DNA from: Oncomelania hupensis
Taxonomy: Eukaryota; Mollusca; Gastropoda; Littorinimorpha; Pomatiopsidae
Assembly: GCA_036898135.1 (NCBI GenBank)
Contig: CM072526.1
Coordinates: 3,050,129 to 3,114,128, forward strand
Direction of reading: 5' to 3'
DNA length: 64,000 bases
Part shown: positions 51,691-64,000 of the stretch, piece by piece
How positions within the stretch are numbered: position 1 is the first letter of the stretch
How the letters are laid out: each line of letters starts with the position of its first letter
Translations under genes and position numbers: made by a program
The notes under the pieces: model-generated
Seen by the model: the letters and a program-made list of their open reading frames with translations, nothing else
Database searches by the model: none
What the model was told of the DNA's origin: nothing

Positions 51691-51896
51691 CTGCTTGCTC
51701 TGTACCACAGTGGTGACGTCCGTCTGAACAGAAGCGTCCACCAAGTTGGACGTCCTCATAGGTGTGGGCACCGGTGTAGGATGCTGCGAATGCTGCTGCT
51801 GTTGGGGCTGAGACCCTGGGTGGGCCCCTTGCGGCCCCACATAGGACGCTGCCGCTGCTGCCGCCAACTGGTCCATCAGGCCAGGCGGCAGGGGCC
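51691..51896 (-). CDS. Exon 2: Ala/Gln/Pro-rich N-terminal region
   Basis: This exon is 206 bp, phase 1 in and phase 0 out, and encodes about residues 35-103. It starts after GTGAGCAG and ends CAG/GTTGGT. The peptide reads PLPPGLMDQLAAAAAASYVG, then a QPQQQQHSQHPTPVPTP stretch and a Thr/Val-rich end (DASVQTDVTTVVQSKQ). GC content and codon use are clearly coding-like compared with the AT-rich introns. The poly-Ala and poly-Gln runs are typical of disordered activation or interaction regions in transcription factors; no catalytic or folded domain is visible. The next exon is about 4.8 kb downstream, past two DNA-transposon remnants. Confidence 0.8.
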
Positions 51897-52404
51897 CTGC
51901 TCACAGTACAGACACAACACGCATGAGTGGTCTACATAATAAATCTTCCTTCAGAAGGGTCTAAACAATGGGATCTACATTTCACTGAACATGCTAAATT
52001 ATCAGTGGTCAGTGTTTTCAAAAGGGTACTTTTTATACAACAAAGCATGAAAAGAATAATACATATTTATACGCAATTTAGTTTTCTTGTTATCCCTATG
52101 AATGATTTTCTCAAACCTTTTTACACAAGAGCATGCTGAACAAGCACTTCCACAATAAATTTTGAAGGATGATAAAATAGTATTTGTCTTTGTTTCTTCT
52201 CCCAATAACACCTATTCAGGATGGAAACAATTTATATCCTATCAGTGCAATACCCTAAGGCATGAAAATGAAATACACTCTTAAAAGACGACAAAATACT
52301 ATGAACATATTCAAACTGAGCACTGTACAAATCTCCTTTTTCTCTTCTTAAAATGCACGGACATTGTTACTGGAACCTGGGGTGAACGACTCTTGTGGAG
52401 TGTT

Positions 52405-54010
52405 CAACATCCTCCTATACTATCCAATAAGTCGAAAGTCATTGGGACAGATAATGGTTTAACCAGTGTACTCTATCTTTCTCTGTCCTCAGCAACAGTC
52501 ATGGCTTCGATCAGTGTCAAGCCAGTCCATTCTCGAACATTGTCCTCCCACCTCTTTTTCTGTCTCCCTCTTCTTCTGAATCCTAGCACCATGCCTTGCA
52601 GGTTGGTATTTGCAAGGCCCGAGGCTCTTGTGGCCATACCACAGTAGTTTAAATTTATTCACCACTGTGAGCATGTCATCGTGTTGTCCAACGTCTTGTG
52701 TGATAGCCTGTCGGACGTCATCGTTGGTTGAGTATTTATGAAATGCCCAGAAGTCTTCTGTTGCACCTCATCTCCACGCTTTGTATTCTTCATTGTAGGT
52801 CTGCTGTGAGGGTCCATGTTTCGCAAGCGTATAGGAAGATAGAGATGACAAGGGAGCGCAGCAGCCTAACCTTGGAGTGTAGGCTGATGGTCCTGGCTTT
52901 CCAAGTGGGCTTCAACCTCATCAGGGCAGCAGTTGTTTGTGCAACCCTGGAGAGAACTTCTAGTCTGTTACAATAGCTACTAAATATTTCAAGCTATGCA
53001 GTGTTAAGGGACTGGCCTTGGGCTTTGAAGTCCGTGCTGATGCCATTGGTGTTGTTGGTCATTATTTGGTCTTCGCTGCATTTATTTCCATTCCAACGGC
53101 TCTGGTGATGGTGTCAAGCCTTTGTACCAGTTGTTCAGTCCTTGTTCCTTTCCAGCCAATCTATGAATGTCATCCGCAAAAAGGAGGTTGGAGATTGCTC
53201 TACCTACTATGCTGACTGTGCCATCGTGATCTGCAAGGGCATCTGACATGATGAGCTCCAAGAAGATGTTGAGGAGTGTTGGAGAGAGTAGCATCCTTGA
53301 CACATAGATTGTTTTTAGGAACTAGTTCCTGATGGTGCTGTTGTTGAGGGTTGCACTGGTAGCCTTGTCACACAGGCTTTGGATGACTTCACTAATGTTA
53401 GGGCTGATATTGTACACTCTCATGGCTACCCTCAGAGCTGCATGCCAGACTCGGTCAAACGCTTTCTTAGCTTGCTTGCTTTCAAACTCAAAGTCTACAA
53501 ACGCATGATATAGATATTGGTGCTGTAGGTATTTCTCGCAGATTATTCTGAGGTTGAAAGTCTGTTCAGTGGTACTTCGCCCTACCCTGAATCATGCTTG
53601 TTCTTCAGCTACGATTTGGTCAGCTGGAGTTTCAACTTGTTGAGTATTATTTTTAGGAAGACTTTGAAGGGATGGCTGATAAGGCTAATGGTGGTGTAGT
53701 TTTCTCACTCCTAAAGTTACCCCTTTTGGGAAGAGTGATAGCAAGCTACTGGGTCCATGGTGTAAGCCACTCCCCACTCTGCCAGATCTTGTTATAGATA
53801 ATTGTGAGGACGTCAATCATTGTTTCTCCTCCTGTTTGAAGCAATTCTGCGGGTAGTTTGTCCTCTCACACAGACTTCTTCTTCAGCGATTGCAGTGCTG
53901 CCTCAACTTCTTGGAGAATTGGGAGGATTACTTCTCAGTTCTCTGTTAGACTGGTGACATGCTAGAGCTTATGGGTCTCCATTTGGTGTGTGGTTGTAAA
54001 TTTCAGAGCA
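52405..54010 (-). pseudogene. Degraded RTE-like LINE, RT domain to 3' end
   Basis: This is the same family as 17893-18830 and longer. Minus-strand frames give LLSPTLLNIFLE and NLLFADDI, the reverse-transcriptase catalytic box, plus upstream RT fragments (FDRVW-type, AFVDFESKQAKKAF). Many stops and frameshifts break it. The 3' part is visibly homologous to the other copy (SSATVMASISVKPVHSRTLS on the opposite strand in both). Located in the intron between exons 1 and 2. Confidence 0.82.
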
Positions 54011-54309
54011 GTACTCAACACCCTCATTAATAAAGCACCTACAAATGTCTCATTAATTAATTAATCCCTAACAAAATCTTGTATCTGTTTTTTTACAATC
54101 TAGCTAGAATCCTGGGGAACCACTAATAGGAGATGTTTGCCGTTTTAGATCCCACTGCAAAGGTAGCCACATTCTGTCTCCAAGGTTGATGGTGCTATAG
54201 CAGTCAAGATCTTTTAAACGTTTGTGTGATTATGTTAGCATGCACAGTTTATTTGTAGCAATGTGAGAAAAGAGTTTTATTTTCATTATCATTGCTATTA
54301 TCATTCATC

Positions 54310-54790
54310 AGTGATGTCCCGAGGCCTCGGACATCGGTCATGGTCCGATTTGTTTGGAAAATGACCGAATGCAAAAACCTGTTTCCCGTCAAATGTCCGA
54401 TTCTATTACGAAATTAGCGGTCATTGTCCGATAGTACTATGACTAGACTCGACACTTTTGAAAGGGAAATAACCGCCGAAGAAAAAGCTTTGTGTTGCTA
54501 AAGGGCAGTCTCTTTTGAGCTCGTTTTTGAAGAAAAAGGAAGAATATACGTAAAAATAATCTGGTCAAACATTGCATTTAAAAAAATAATACATTTTTAA
54601 ACTGTTTACACAACAGAGTTTTTGTTTTACTTTATTCATATTTATTCATAGTCACTGTCTTCTAAAGAAGCACCATTAATCGGTTCGCTTCACAATCTGA
54701 ATGTCCTATTGCTTTTATGTAGTCAGGACATGATGTCCGATTAGTTTTATGATTTAGGACATTTTGTCCTATTGCCCTCTAATCCTAGGA
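54310..54790. other. Possible dispersed repeat with GTCCGAT words
   Basis: ATGTCCGATT-type words recur several times (54346, 54397, 54425, 54731) in a stretch otherwise unlike the surrounding intron. It may be a degraded transposon; no clear ends. Confidence 0.35.
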
Positions 54791-56486
54791 ACACCTCTGA
54801 TTCATTATTGTTAATATTATTATTGTGGTGTTTATTCTTTGTCAATTGTTTGTAACTCACTAACTGAACACCACATTGTAATTTTTTTGGTACAAAATAG
54901 TTAAGTTGTCTAATCTGATCTGGTCTGATCTACGTGAGCAAAAACTCGGCCTCAAAGAGTCTACACAATGGTTTTTACTCTCATTTGGAAAAGTAGGGTT
55001 ACTGTGCTGCTTGAGCATCAAGGGCAAGTTACCCGGGACAGCAGTCACTGGGCGAACATTCATCCATGATCAGCACTATTTAAAAAGCTGGGAAGTAAAG
55101 TAATACACCCCCCCCCCCCCTTCCTACCCTCCTCCATTCATTATGAGCAGGTCTGTGGACAAAATCTTAACTTTTGACAAAAAAGTAATCAGGAGGGTGA
55201 AGGAGTAGAAACATGACCTGGCCCAAAAAAACAAATGCAGTGGGGAAATTCCAAATGACAACTTTCTGCAATCTACACAAAGAACACACTTCTGTTCATC
55301 ACTTGAGTATGTCCACTTTCGTTCAAGTTTAAGCGCTGTGAAAAGATATTTGGGTTACACTTGATTATAAATTATTTACATGTGCTGGTGGTGCAAAAAA
55401 AAAAAAAGTGCACACATTGAACTTATAAGTTAACGTAATGTGGAAATATAAATACTAAACTCAATAGAGTGCTATTGTGAAGTGTTGATCACATTCAAAA
55501 CTGCAAGGAAAAGTTTTCCATGTGCCTGTGGACGAATTACTTGCTACAAAACAATGTGCAGGTCTTAATGACTCATTCACTACAAGCCCAGAGGTTGGTT
55601 TTTTTCATCAACAAGCAGTCAATAATAAATCTGCAAAGTCTCGTTGAAAAGTATTACAAATTATGATATTGCTCGTTTCCTTTTTTTAAACTGTATCGTG
55701 TTCCTTATCTATTCGTAAGTCACTAAAAATATATTAATCATTTTTAAGTTCAACGATTTATAATAAATAAATTAATTAATTATAGAAAATAAATAACTCG
55801 AAAGTGGCCAGTTGGAGACAAAAAAAAAACAGTGCTAAACAGAAAACTCAACAATTTTCATGAAGGGAAATAACCAAGTTCACAAATAGTAAAGTGACAT
55901 GTACAAATTTGTCTCCCTTCCAAAGTATTGATTTTATTGATCCTTAAAGTTTGCTGGGGCTGTAGGAGAAAAAGACAGATAAGCCTTGAACATGATAGTG
56001 CAAGAGGTCTGGAGGGAAGTGTTAAAACATAAAGCAATATTTTCAGTTCTCTGCACTCTTACTTATTTCCTATAGACTCAAGTGCACCAAGATGCTGATA
56101 GAGCCCTCAGCCCTTTTCAGTTTACTTGTTCCTTCATCATCCTTTTTATTTTCTTCTCATCCTTTACTGCAGCATCATTTATTTTTAAAACCCCCCTAGT
56201 CCTAACTGGTTACATCAGTACAAGATGCAACCATCAATTCAAAGCACTTCTTTTATTAATACAACCCTCATAATCCCACCAAATAAAGATCACAACAATA
56301 TTTCTAAGGCATTTATAGACATGTAAATCTCAAGTAAATTTCTCAAAACAACTGTGATCAATATTAACACTGATAACAACAAACAAGTCTCGTGTTCCAA
56401 CCTTTGTGTAAGAATCCTCAGTATTAATCTCATCTTATTAGTAATAATCTAAAGAAAGGGAATGAAAAATCAAGATAGCAACCTAC

Positions 56487-56605
56487 CATGGTAACCTGAA
56501 TCAACAGTTTGTACACCCCCTTCAGCTTGTAAACTATAAAGCCTTGGGTTAGGTAATGACACCTTGACATTTTTCAAGATTTCTTCCATGGAAAGAAAGA
56601 AACTT
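56487..56605 (-). CDS. Start-codon exon of the zinc-finger gene
   Basis: This short exon is bounded by an acceptor (TTTGCAG) and a strong donor (G/GTAGGT). After 16 nt of leader, an ATG at 56589-56587 opens 34 codons plus one base. The peptide begins MEEILKNVKVSLPNPRLYSL and ends ..VQTVDSGYH. Phase 1 joins exactly to the next exon, making G-P-L-P-P-G-L-M-D-Q. I chose this start over the Met in the next exon (MDQLAAA) because that exon stays open upstream of its Met in the same frame and has a clean acceptor. The N-terminal peptide has no domain I recognise. An alternative donor (TCAG/GTTACC) lies 13 nt earlier and would break the frame. At least one non-coding upstream exon is implied by the acceptor. 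Confidence 0.72.
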
Positions 56606-59600
56606 CTGCAAAGATGAAAATGGAAGAAATCAGTATGAAAACCAAGATGGCATCAACAAGTTCAAAGTACAAAACTGTACAATACTTCTTCCACAATATA
56701 TTTACTTTCTTTTTTTCCACAACAACTTTCAACTCGGAACATTTTCGCAATTAATTTTGTGTGTGACAGTGGAAGACCTTTTTTCCCTCCAGATGTAATC
56801 TAATGAAGGAATAAAGTACAGAGAGGTCTGCCAAGTGCGAGTGGAAAAAGTGGTGAGGGTGATCAAACTTTTAAAAAAGAAATAAAATAAAATAAAAGGT
56901 AGAATGAAATGGGTGCAGAAGTGTAAAACTATCGTGGAAAAAATACTGAGCAGCAAAATACATTCAACACTATTTATATTAAAGCAATATTAAGTGGATT
57001 AATAAATAATAATAGACAAACAGTGTTAGTAAAAAAGTGGTAATTGCCTTCTAATACTAAGATGACATTAATAACAATCATGAAGTGAAACTCATTTTTT
57101 AGTTCTGTTTTTTTTTTTTTTAATTTCCAGAGCTCATATCCCTGCTCCATTCAGTTTGAAATTCGGAAATCTGTGACACACACATAATTATAGAAAATAA
57201 TATTTAAAATAAGTTAATAATAACTGAAATTTTTTTTATAAACTTAAAGTTAAAATACTTTAATACTTTAATAATAAAATTAAAATGTTAAATATAAACC
57301 CAAACAGGCAAAGGGTACATACAAGCTTATGAAAAGTCTGTCCTACTTTATCCGTTTATGCAATGCTGATAATAGGAAATCACAAGTATTGTAATAACTA
57401 TCTAGGCTATTATAGTGTAAAAGTTCAGCTTTCACTGGTGACTACCATCACTCCTCCCTCTCTTGCCCCCCCCCTCCCCATTCCCCCCTCCGGCCTACCC
57501 CACCTTATCCCAAAAAGTGAATTAAAAATTATGTATTAAAAAAAAAATTTAGATTTCAAATCAAACCAATGATACAAATGCTGCACTGAAAAGAGAAACA
57601 GCAATCAAGCAGTTACGTGCAAGATGTATTTATACTCAAAGCAAAACAACATTACTGGGATAGGGGAGTTTTCCTTAATTTCAACTTCAAGTTGTCTATT
57701 TTGTATTAGTATTAATTCCAGAAGAAAAAAAAATGGATGATAGGTATTATTATCTTGTGCTAAGAAAAAACAACTAAATCTGAGTAATTATGTTTGCAGT
57801 CTAGCAATAACTCAACTGAGGGTATAATGCATGTGATTGTGCACACACAAAACTGTAAATTCCTCATAACCACCCCTCTCACTATCTGTATCAATTCCAC
57901 ACATCTCTCGCAATCATATCCACTCCTTTCTTACGCCCCCCACGTTCCAACATAACCTACATTTAATCAAATCTAGTCTTTGATGGCAAAGCTCTAAACC
58001 GCGCCTGTAATATCACTTTACTGCACCGAAGTGATAAGCTATTGCAAAACGACTGCCGTACTGAACAGCGAAGTAGGCTACAGACTGAGACTGGTGCAAT
58101 CCTAAAACTACAACAGCCTCGACCGACGCCGAATATAAAGCTTCTAATAATCGAATAGCCACTATGAAATTTAACACATTTTCTGGTATTTTGTCGCCAA
58201 TTTACAACAATTTCCAACAGATAAGCCATCGTTCTCCCCAAATAACGTTCTCAAAGATCGAAATACGGCTTGGCACTCCGGCCACAGCGGAGACTGCCGC
58301 GTCACCCCCAATAATCGCCCCCATTTTACCTCCTCCCTCCCCGGCGAACCCAAACAAGCCGACGAGGGGTTTCACACAAATTTCAACAAAAGCAACAAAT
58401 AAAGCAAAAATCAGTCATAAAAAGTTACAATCTAACATCAAAAAGCGAATTTTCGCGGTATCAACTAACTAGATATTTACCAGTGGGCAGGAAGAGGTGG
58501 TGTTTTTGGTCAATCTTGGAGGGTGAAGAATCTGGGGGCCCGACGGGGGACATTCAGGAAGTCTTTTTTGCGCCTTTCATCATGCGAGAGTTGAACCTTT
58601 GTTGCCTCCCCTGAAAGATTTTTTTGGTGTGTTCTACTGACTGTTTGCAGCATCGACAACACTTTTCAATGCATTTACCTAAGTAAAAAATAGTATTTAC
58701 CAAATAATAACAGTTCATGATCGATTGCGCTTTGTCCTGCACAGTATTTTGCAGTTTTTTATAAATATGTCCATGTGAGCCCAATGCGTCGTCTGCATCG
58801 AAATATGTGGCCACCTCTCGGAGCATGCGCAATGATTCACAGATTCCAGACGGGGTTATAGCTTCAAAAAGCCAGGGTTATTGCTTTATAACTCCGAAAA
58901 GCATCATTTGTTCCAATTGTGCATGCATAAAAAGTACCTTTTACATATCCAGACACATTTCACGCATATTCAAGTCATCTAGCTCTTATTACTTTCTGTA
59001 CAAATTGGATGGATGAGGATCGTGCAAGTGCGTGGTGTAGAGGTGCGTTTACCTCCCCTCGCTTTGTTCTGCCATTTTGGGAGGTGAAATGGCCACTCGT
59101 CGATTCGTATATTTCGAACTATTGCGGGACTGGCATAGCCTATATTGCATTAATAATGGTACTAAACGAAATGGGAATCTCTTTTTAATTCAAATATCAA
59201 AGAATAAGGGCTTCATTCGGTCGAGCGCGCGAGTAGAAAGGGCGCCAACATAGGCACTACCCTCACACTTATCCGTCCGCTGTTCTCCCGTATGGTGGCG
59301 GTGGTGTGCGATTGGTGCAAAGCCGACAGTGATGTATTCCTGCATACATTATGGAGGTGGTGAGGATAGGAAAAGGGTGCGAATTTCCCACGAGCTTGCC
59401 AATCCCCAACTTTGACACTATATCCTGTTTCCCTCACTTGTGAGCCATTTATTTTACACGTACAGCTCAAAACTTACAACTGGTGATATGTCATTACTCA
59501 AAACAACATATTTATTCTTACAAAGTCTGATTATTTCTACACCATTTTTTTTGTTTTACCACTCCAACTTCGCAGTTGCAGTCGCAGGGGTACTAATAAC

Positions 59601-60594
59601 TATCATTATTCCATTCCTCCATTTTAGCAACTACTGACAAGTAACAACCAGAAAGTTGAGACTGTGTGATGCAGATATGCCTACGAGGAGGCCCAAATAG
59701 GTCTACTGACAGAAGTTTAAGAGGAAAATATGTTCACTCCGGCATGAAGGTTTCAATGGTGGCTGTGTCAATGCGTATCGTTCTCCTCACTCCGTACCCT
59801 GTGGCCGTCGTTTGACCGCCTTCTTGGCATCACACTGAAACACTCAACCTTTTTTTTGAGCTATACATGACCCAGTGCTTTTTTCTTTCCTTTAATTAAG
59901 CAGCTATGTATAGCTGGTGAACGATGTATTAAACACAGGAAGAAAATTAACCGAAGCGAGCAACCTAACATTAACGTAACAGCTGAATCGATCGAGTTAA
60001 GGGACATAATCGTGCAATTGTTAAATGTAGGCATTGGTTATCTCCCATAGAAGGAAAGTAGGTTGCAAGAGTATTACGGACACTGACTAGGCCTATATAT
60101 TCGTTTTCTCACCCATAAACACTCTCACACAATCTTGCATGCCCTCTTCCACCCCCAAATCAATCCCTTCACCACACCTCTAGCTTGCTCCAGTAGTTTT
60201 AAAATAATTTAAATACTGCACTTCTCCACCCCCTACACACATACGCCCTCGCACTCCCAACTTGAATCCGCTCTCATATACCCTCTAACCCATCCATCGT
60301 AGACATCTAATGCCCAATCATTCAGTCATCTTTGTAATATATGCGTAGGCGATGCAACACAATCTACACATGTTTATTATATTTATAAGTAACATCGTTT
60401 ACAAAACTGTACTTCATGAACCTGTATTATTGAGGCTCATATTACCTTTAATAAGCCTAATTATACAATTTATATTACTAACATCCAATTTATTCTTATG
60501 AAAGACAGCAGATTATTAATAATTCTGTGAAAACGAGATAATCAAACTGTATCACGTTAATACAATAACGGGCTGCGTCGCATTCTTGAACAAC
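56606..60594. other. 5' region: upstream intron and probable promoter area
   Basis: Between about 58050 and 59330 the sequence is richer in GC and CpG than elsewhere (for example CCGGCCACAGCGGAGACTGC at 58278), consistent with a promoter or 5' UTR. Minus-strand donor-like sites that could end a non-coding first exon are CTG/GTAAAT (exon end 58481) and GAG/GTAAAA (about 58329). None can be chosen from sequence alone. No clear TATA box or second gene is visible. Confidence 0.4.
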
Positions 60595-60790
60595 GGCGGC
60601 AGGGATAGCTCAATCGTCAGAGCGCACGACTTGTGTACGTACGTGCGTCTCGGGCGATGTGGGTTCGAATCCTGACTTCAGCAAACTATTTTGTGATTGC
60701 TGGATAGTAGTGGCCAGCGCTTTGAGAAGCTCTCTGAGCTTTTAAGTGCGCTATATAAGAATAATCTCTTTCTTTCTTTCTTTCTTTTAA
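60595..60790 (+). mobile_element. tRNA-derived SINE
   Basis: The 5' part carries a pol III A box (TAGCTCAATCG, about 60605) and B box (GGTTCGAATCC, 60662-60672) in tRNA-like spacing. The body has GCGCTTTGAGAAGCTCTCTG and GTGCGCTATATAAG, and the 3' end is a TTTC tandem. The body is nearly identical to 12906-12998. The tRNA-like head is not a functional tRNA gene because the fold does not close and the body follows directly. Confidence 0.85.
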
Positions 60791-62551
60791 CAGCATGCGC
60801 CTCTTGACTACCAGACTCATCAGGGACCGTCCGTCCGCCCCTTGGTTGAGGGCCGCTCGCCGTCGAGGGGACTAAAAATGAAAAGAAAAAGAAGAAAAGA
60901 AGACGATGCTGATCGCCGTTGGAGAGCCTCCCTCCTCACTGTTCATAGGCAAATGTTTGCCATTGGGCGTGTAACAGCAGAAATAGTGACGACAACAATG
61001 TAGGAAATTAGCTTAGCGCAAAATAGATACCATCGAATGAAACTGGACGTTAATACAACAGTTATCTAAAAAGCAGCCAACACATGTCAAATTAACTTCC
61101 TTGAGACAGTCACACCGACCGCAGCTCCAGATATCATCTAACAGACTTAGCGATCCAAGACTAATTTAAATACTTAAGCCAAAACTGACCATAACCTCGT
61201 CCCCGTTAAATAGCCTACTTCACTGTGACCAGAGTAACTGAGACACTAAGTAGCCCAGGCTCCGCGTAATCGTTATTGCATCTGTCCTCCACTCTACGTC
61301 TGACACTCCTATTCCAGGATAATTATAAGTGTCCGGTAACTAGGATAGGTGTGAACAATATTCCAACTGAAACCGTAAAATCCAGTATATGCGAGATTGA
61401 CGAAAACGAGAGCTAAACGATTGGTCAGAAGACTACTAGGAACTCTTGCATATCTTTGGGCCCCAATCTTAGCTAGTCAGTCGCAAACGAACTGCCCAGC
61501 CGTGAGGGTCGACCAAAGGAACAAACTGCAGTGTCCATCTATCTCCATCTCATCAAGAGAGTGCTAGAAACGTAAAAGACGATTTTACGAGTCCCAGAGT
61601 CTACAAGTAAGATAACACTAGTAGTTTTGATATGTGTATGTTTATTGCATATTGATTGCCATGTATTGATAATATGTTCTTGATATATATAGTTACAGAA
61701 ACAGATTATTGTTTCTGAGACAGTATGCATGTGGATTGATGTATCTTAGCCTTAAGATTCGAATCCAATTGTGCATATGGGAACCCTGCAGGTGTCTGAT
61801 GCTATAGACACTTTGCAGAGGAGACCGCACACTTATAGCTAACGAGAATACTGTAGCCAGAGCTCCGACTTTTACAGGTCGGCCCTGGGATCATAAGGTT
61901 TGTGGAGACGAACGCCTGACCGTCGCTCCAGTTGCACCAAAGGAGAACCATCAAGAGTCTACCTGGCCACGTCCGAACCCCACAGCTAAAAGAGCGACCC
62001 GACTCACCGCCAGAGTAGATAAGTCACCCGCAAATGAACTGAGTCCTACCCTCGAGAAAACTAGAACATTTAGAAAACTACGAACAGTGAAAATCGTAAC
62101 CGCAGTTAGCACAGGATGAAGAAAACCTGCTAAAGAACTTTACCAGCACTTTGAACTATATTAATTATTAATTTACCGGTTAATGCAGAAATGTCAAAGT
62201 TTGTGTTGAATATATAAAAAGTGAAATTACATACATACGACTGGTGTCATTCTATTTGTATTGTTGTGTAGCTATTAGTTTTCTTCTCTCGAGACATAAT
62301 AATCTAGTCTTTTGATTAGTCATCACCGGTTCTCAAGGTGAGCCAAATGATACTACAATTCCCGAGAACAAATATAAATTTTATGTGACCAAAGTGCCGT
62401 GATCTGTCTCTCACACAACTTTCGGAATTCTGGTAAAAGAACGATCGATAGTGGTAGCACATCGCCCATCTATCAATAAGTCTTACCCCCTAGTAAGATA
62501 AACGTATCTTCCCCAGAATATCATCACAGGGCGTGCTGCTAACAGATTAGC
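60791..62551. other. Unassigned intergenic stretch
   Basis: Moderate GC and no open frames of note. I see no recognisable gene or paired repeat ends, though the even composition could reflect a degraded element. Confidence 0.4.
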
Positions 62552-63137
62552 TGTAAGGTGTGCCAAGAAACAGTACTTCAATAGCAAAGTCTCTGTGCTA
62601 CGATTGAGATGCGCACGATAGAATTTTGCTTTGCAAATCATGCAATAATAATGTGTATTTACCTTTGAATTGATTTTGCGATGTTGCTAGAGGAAGCTTT
62701 GTATAATATTTGATAGTTTTCGTCGTTATTGTTGAGAATTTTCTGGAATTATTTGTCTATCGAAGCTTTCAGATAGCCCTGGTAATAGCTAAGGGATTCT
62801 CCTAACCTAATGACGTAAGAGTGACGAGTTTTGTTCTGATTGGGTGCTATTGCGTCATGCTGGAATGTTCGATTTTTTTCCAGACAGGCTACATAACTAA
62901 TGAATTGTCTGCTTATTTGTGGGTAGATTTTTGATGATGATCTTTGTGTTGATTTTTGGAAAGCAATCTTGTATGCAGTTGTTAATGTTTGCTGAATAAA
63001 GTTGAAAACTTTATACGACGACTCCTGCCTTGTTGTTGAGTGAACAGGCTGTGTGGATAAACGAATTAGAATTACACTTGTTCAGATTCAAGCATCGGGG
63101 CTGAATCGGCTATTGATAAATAACCATGTAATAAACA
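62552..63137 (+). mobile_element. Putative 5' LTR of a Ty3/gypsy-like element
   Basis: The segment ends ..AATAAACA (63137) just before TTTTGGGGGCCAAGCCGTGG, which has the position and look of a primer-binding site. An AATAAA lies at 62995-63000. The proposed start TGTAAGG at 62552 is only a TG chosen to pair with the terminal CA; the true start is uncertain and the 3' LTR is beyond the window. Confidence 0.45.
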
Positions 63138-63627
63138 TTTTGGGGGCCAAGCCGTGGTCTACGCCATAGCGAAGGGTTCAACTGCGACAACAAGCGAGTC
63201 ATCGTTATGAGAGAAAGTCATCCAGGGAAGCCGCCAACGAGTTCCGTCGGGAGGGACCAACATACTGGGACTACATCCCCAAAAGTTTTGGGTTGACTGC
63301 AAGGGTGTGTAGTCGCCGAAGAGTTGCTTCGTGAGCGAACAACAGACCGAGACTACGTGGCTGCCTCAAGACTACGTCGAGGGACAGTCTCGGAGCTACA
63401 TCGCCAGTATTACAGAGAGCGACGAGCGAACGTCGCGTCTACTTCAGCACAGGAGCGTATACATCAACACCAGCGTGGTGTAGCGTAGCATACGACGAGG
63501 ACAGTGGAGCCTGCGTCAACGAAGGCGACTACAAACAAGCATCAGCGCTAAGGCAGAGAGCTTGCTGTTCTAGAACATTCTAGAATGGTGCAACACAGTC
63601 AAGAACTTTCCAAAAAAAAGTATCAAG

Positions 63628-63984
63628 ATGGATGACTTCTGGAAAAAAGGGATTAAACTTAGTCTAAAAGGCAAACAGCTGACGGAGTACGTAAAATCCC
63701 AGGAGAGAATATTGCGTGAAGAAAGAGAAATTGAAGAGGAACGTCGGCGTAACGAACTAGAAGCGCAGCGTCGCCGAGAGCAAGAGATAAAGAATAGCTA
63801 CCAGTACGTCTTTGAGCTACGGGAGAAGCTGGACGAGATTCTCGAGATAGCCAGAGAAAACCTGAAGAAGTCCCAGGGCTGTGGAAAGCACTACTATGAT
63901 CGTATGGCTGTGAGCAGGAAGTTCAAACCTGGCAACAAGGTTCTGGTGCTGCTACCTACCGATCACAATAAGTTAGGCTACTGA
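63628..63984 (+). pseudogene. In-frame gag-pol fusion of an internally deleted LTR element
   Basis: This is a 118-codon frame from ATG to TGA. Residues 1-58 (DDFWKKGIKLSLKGKQLTEY, then a Glu/Arg-rich coiled coil EREIEEERRRNELEAQRRRE) resemble the gag start of mollusc-type Ty3/gypsy elements. From about residue 60 it switches to a segment ending CGKHYYDRMAVSRKF then KPGNKVLVLLPTDHNKL, typical of the region after the integrase core. Nearly all of gag, protease, RT, RNase H and integrase is missing, as if deleted between two points. After NKL the frame shifts to a stop, while another frame continues with LMQWKD, so the pol tail is also broken. Confidence 0.72.
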
Positions 63985-64000
63985 TGCAGTGGAAGGACTC

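Larger units (their letters stand above)
51897..56486 (-). other. Intron 1 of the coding region
   Basis: A 4.6-kb intron between the start-codon exon and the Ala/Gln-rich exon. It holds the LINE and the repeat-like block listed above; otherwise AT-rich with nothing recognised. Confidence 0.6.

Noticed and set aside
51846..51870. Met of MDQLAAA as the protein start
   Set aside because: The frame stays open upstream to an acceptor, and an upstream exon at 56605-56487 supplies an ATG in matching phase.
58164..58472. Thr/Pro-rich open frame on the + strand near the promoter area
   Set aside because: No homology recognised, no splice or coding support; composition reflects the GC-rich 5' region.
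60595..60680. A tRNA gene
   Set aside because: A and B boxes are present, but the sequence runs straight into a SINE body with a copy elsewhere and the tRNA fold is not convincing.

Overview
This looks like a eukaryotic, intron-rich, AT-rich genome. The repeats (CCTTGACC-rich interspersed repeats, a tRNA-derived SINE, RTE-like LINE 3' ends, pogo/Tigger-like elements, long poly-G/poly-C runs) suggest a marine lophotrochozoan, most likely a mollusc. That taxonomic call is inference. Nothing here looks bacterial.

One gene on the minus strand, a C2H2 zinc-finger transcription-factor-like gene, fills most of the window. I could assemble it exon by exon from splice sites and reading frame. A start-codon exon lies at 56605-56487, an Ala/Gln-rich exon at 51896-51691, and two exons carry fingers 1 and 2 (46873-46757 and 45054-44940; the intron cuts inside finger 1). 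Eleven tandem single-finger exons follow (V1 to V11) between 41480 and 19013. After them come a constitutive-looking finger exon (15853-15770), a divergent last finger (14246-14136), an acidic Ser-rich exon, a basic exon, a Met/Thr-rich exon, a poly-Gln exon and a 177-residue C-terminal exon ending in TAA at 8176-8174. All phases fit. With one variant finger the protein would be 664 residues with five fingers.

The cassette array is the unusual part. Ten complete variant exons, and the constitutive exon after them, are exactly 84 bp, begin and end in phase 1, and encode exactly one 28-residue finger plus linker. The eleventh, V3, is cut by a 500-N assembly gap but matches over 71 bp. Any one, any subset or none of them can therefore be spliced in without breaking frame. 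This resembles a Dscam-like exon cluster in which the swapped unit is a DNA-binding finger. Introns directly downstream of V3-V9 keep a short motif (on the + strand roughly GGTGGCTGNNNNAGACAGG) 20-75 nt past the donor, while the sequence around it has diverged. Partly complementary sequences lie further downstream at 25007-25030 and 20453-20472. These could form selector/docking RNA pairs, but both sites also look like transposon termini, so this is a hypothesis.

The rest is introns and flanks filled with repeats: minisatellites (46-bp units beside V1, 33-bp units at 43.4-43.8 kb, a degenerate AT-rich array at 25.1-25.5 kb), two 5'-truncated RTE-like LINE copies (17.9-18.8 and 52.4-54.0 kb), a 773-bp pogo/Tigger-type remnant (48953-49725), a 507-bp TA-flanked inverted-repeat element (50774-51280), and a tRNA-derived SINE (60.6-60.8 kb) whose 3' end recurs beside a coding exon. 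At the right edge is the start of an internally deleted Ty3/gypsy-like LTR element with an in-frame gag-pol fusion. The first 8.1 kb is 3' flank, probably partly 3' UTR, with no recognisable gene.
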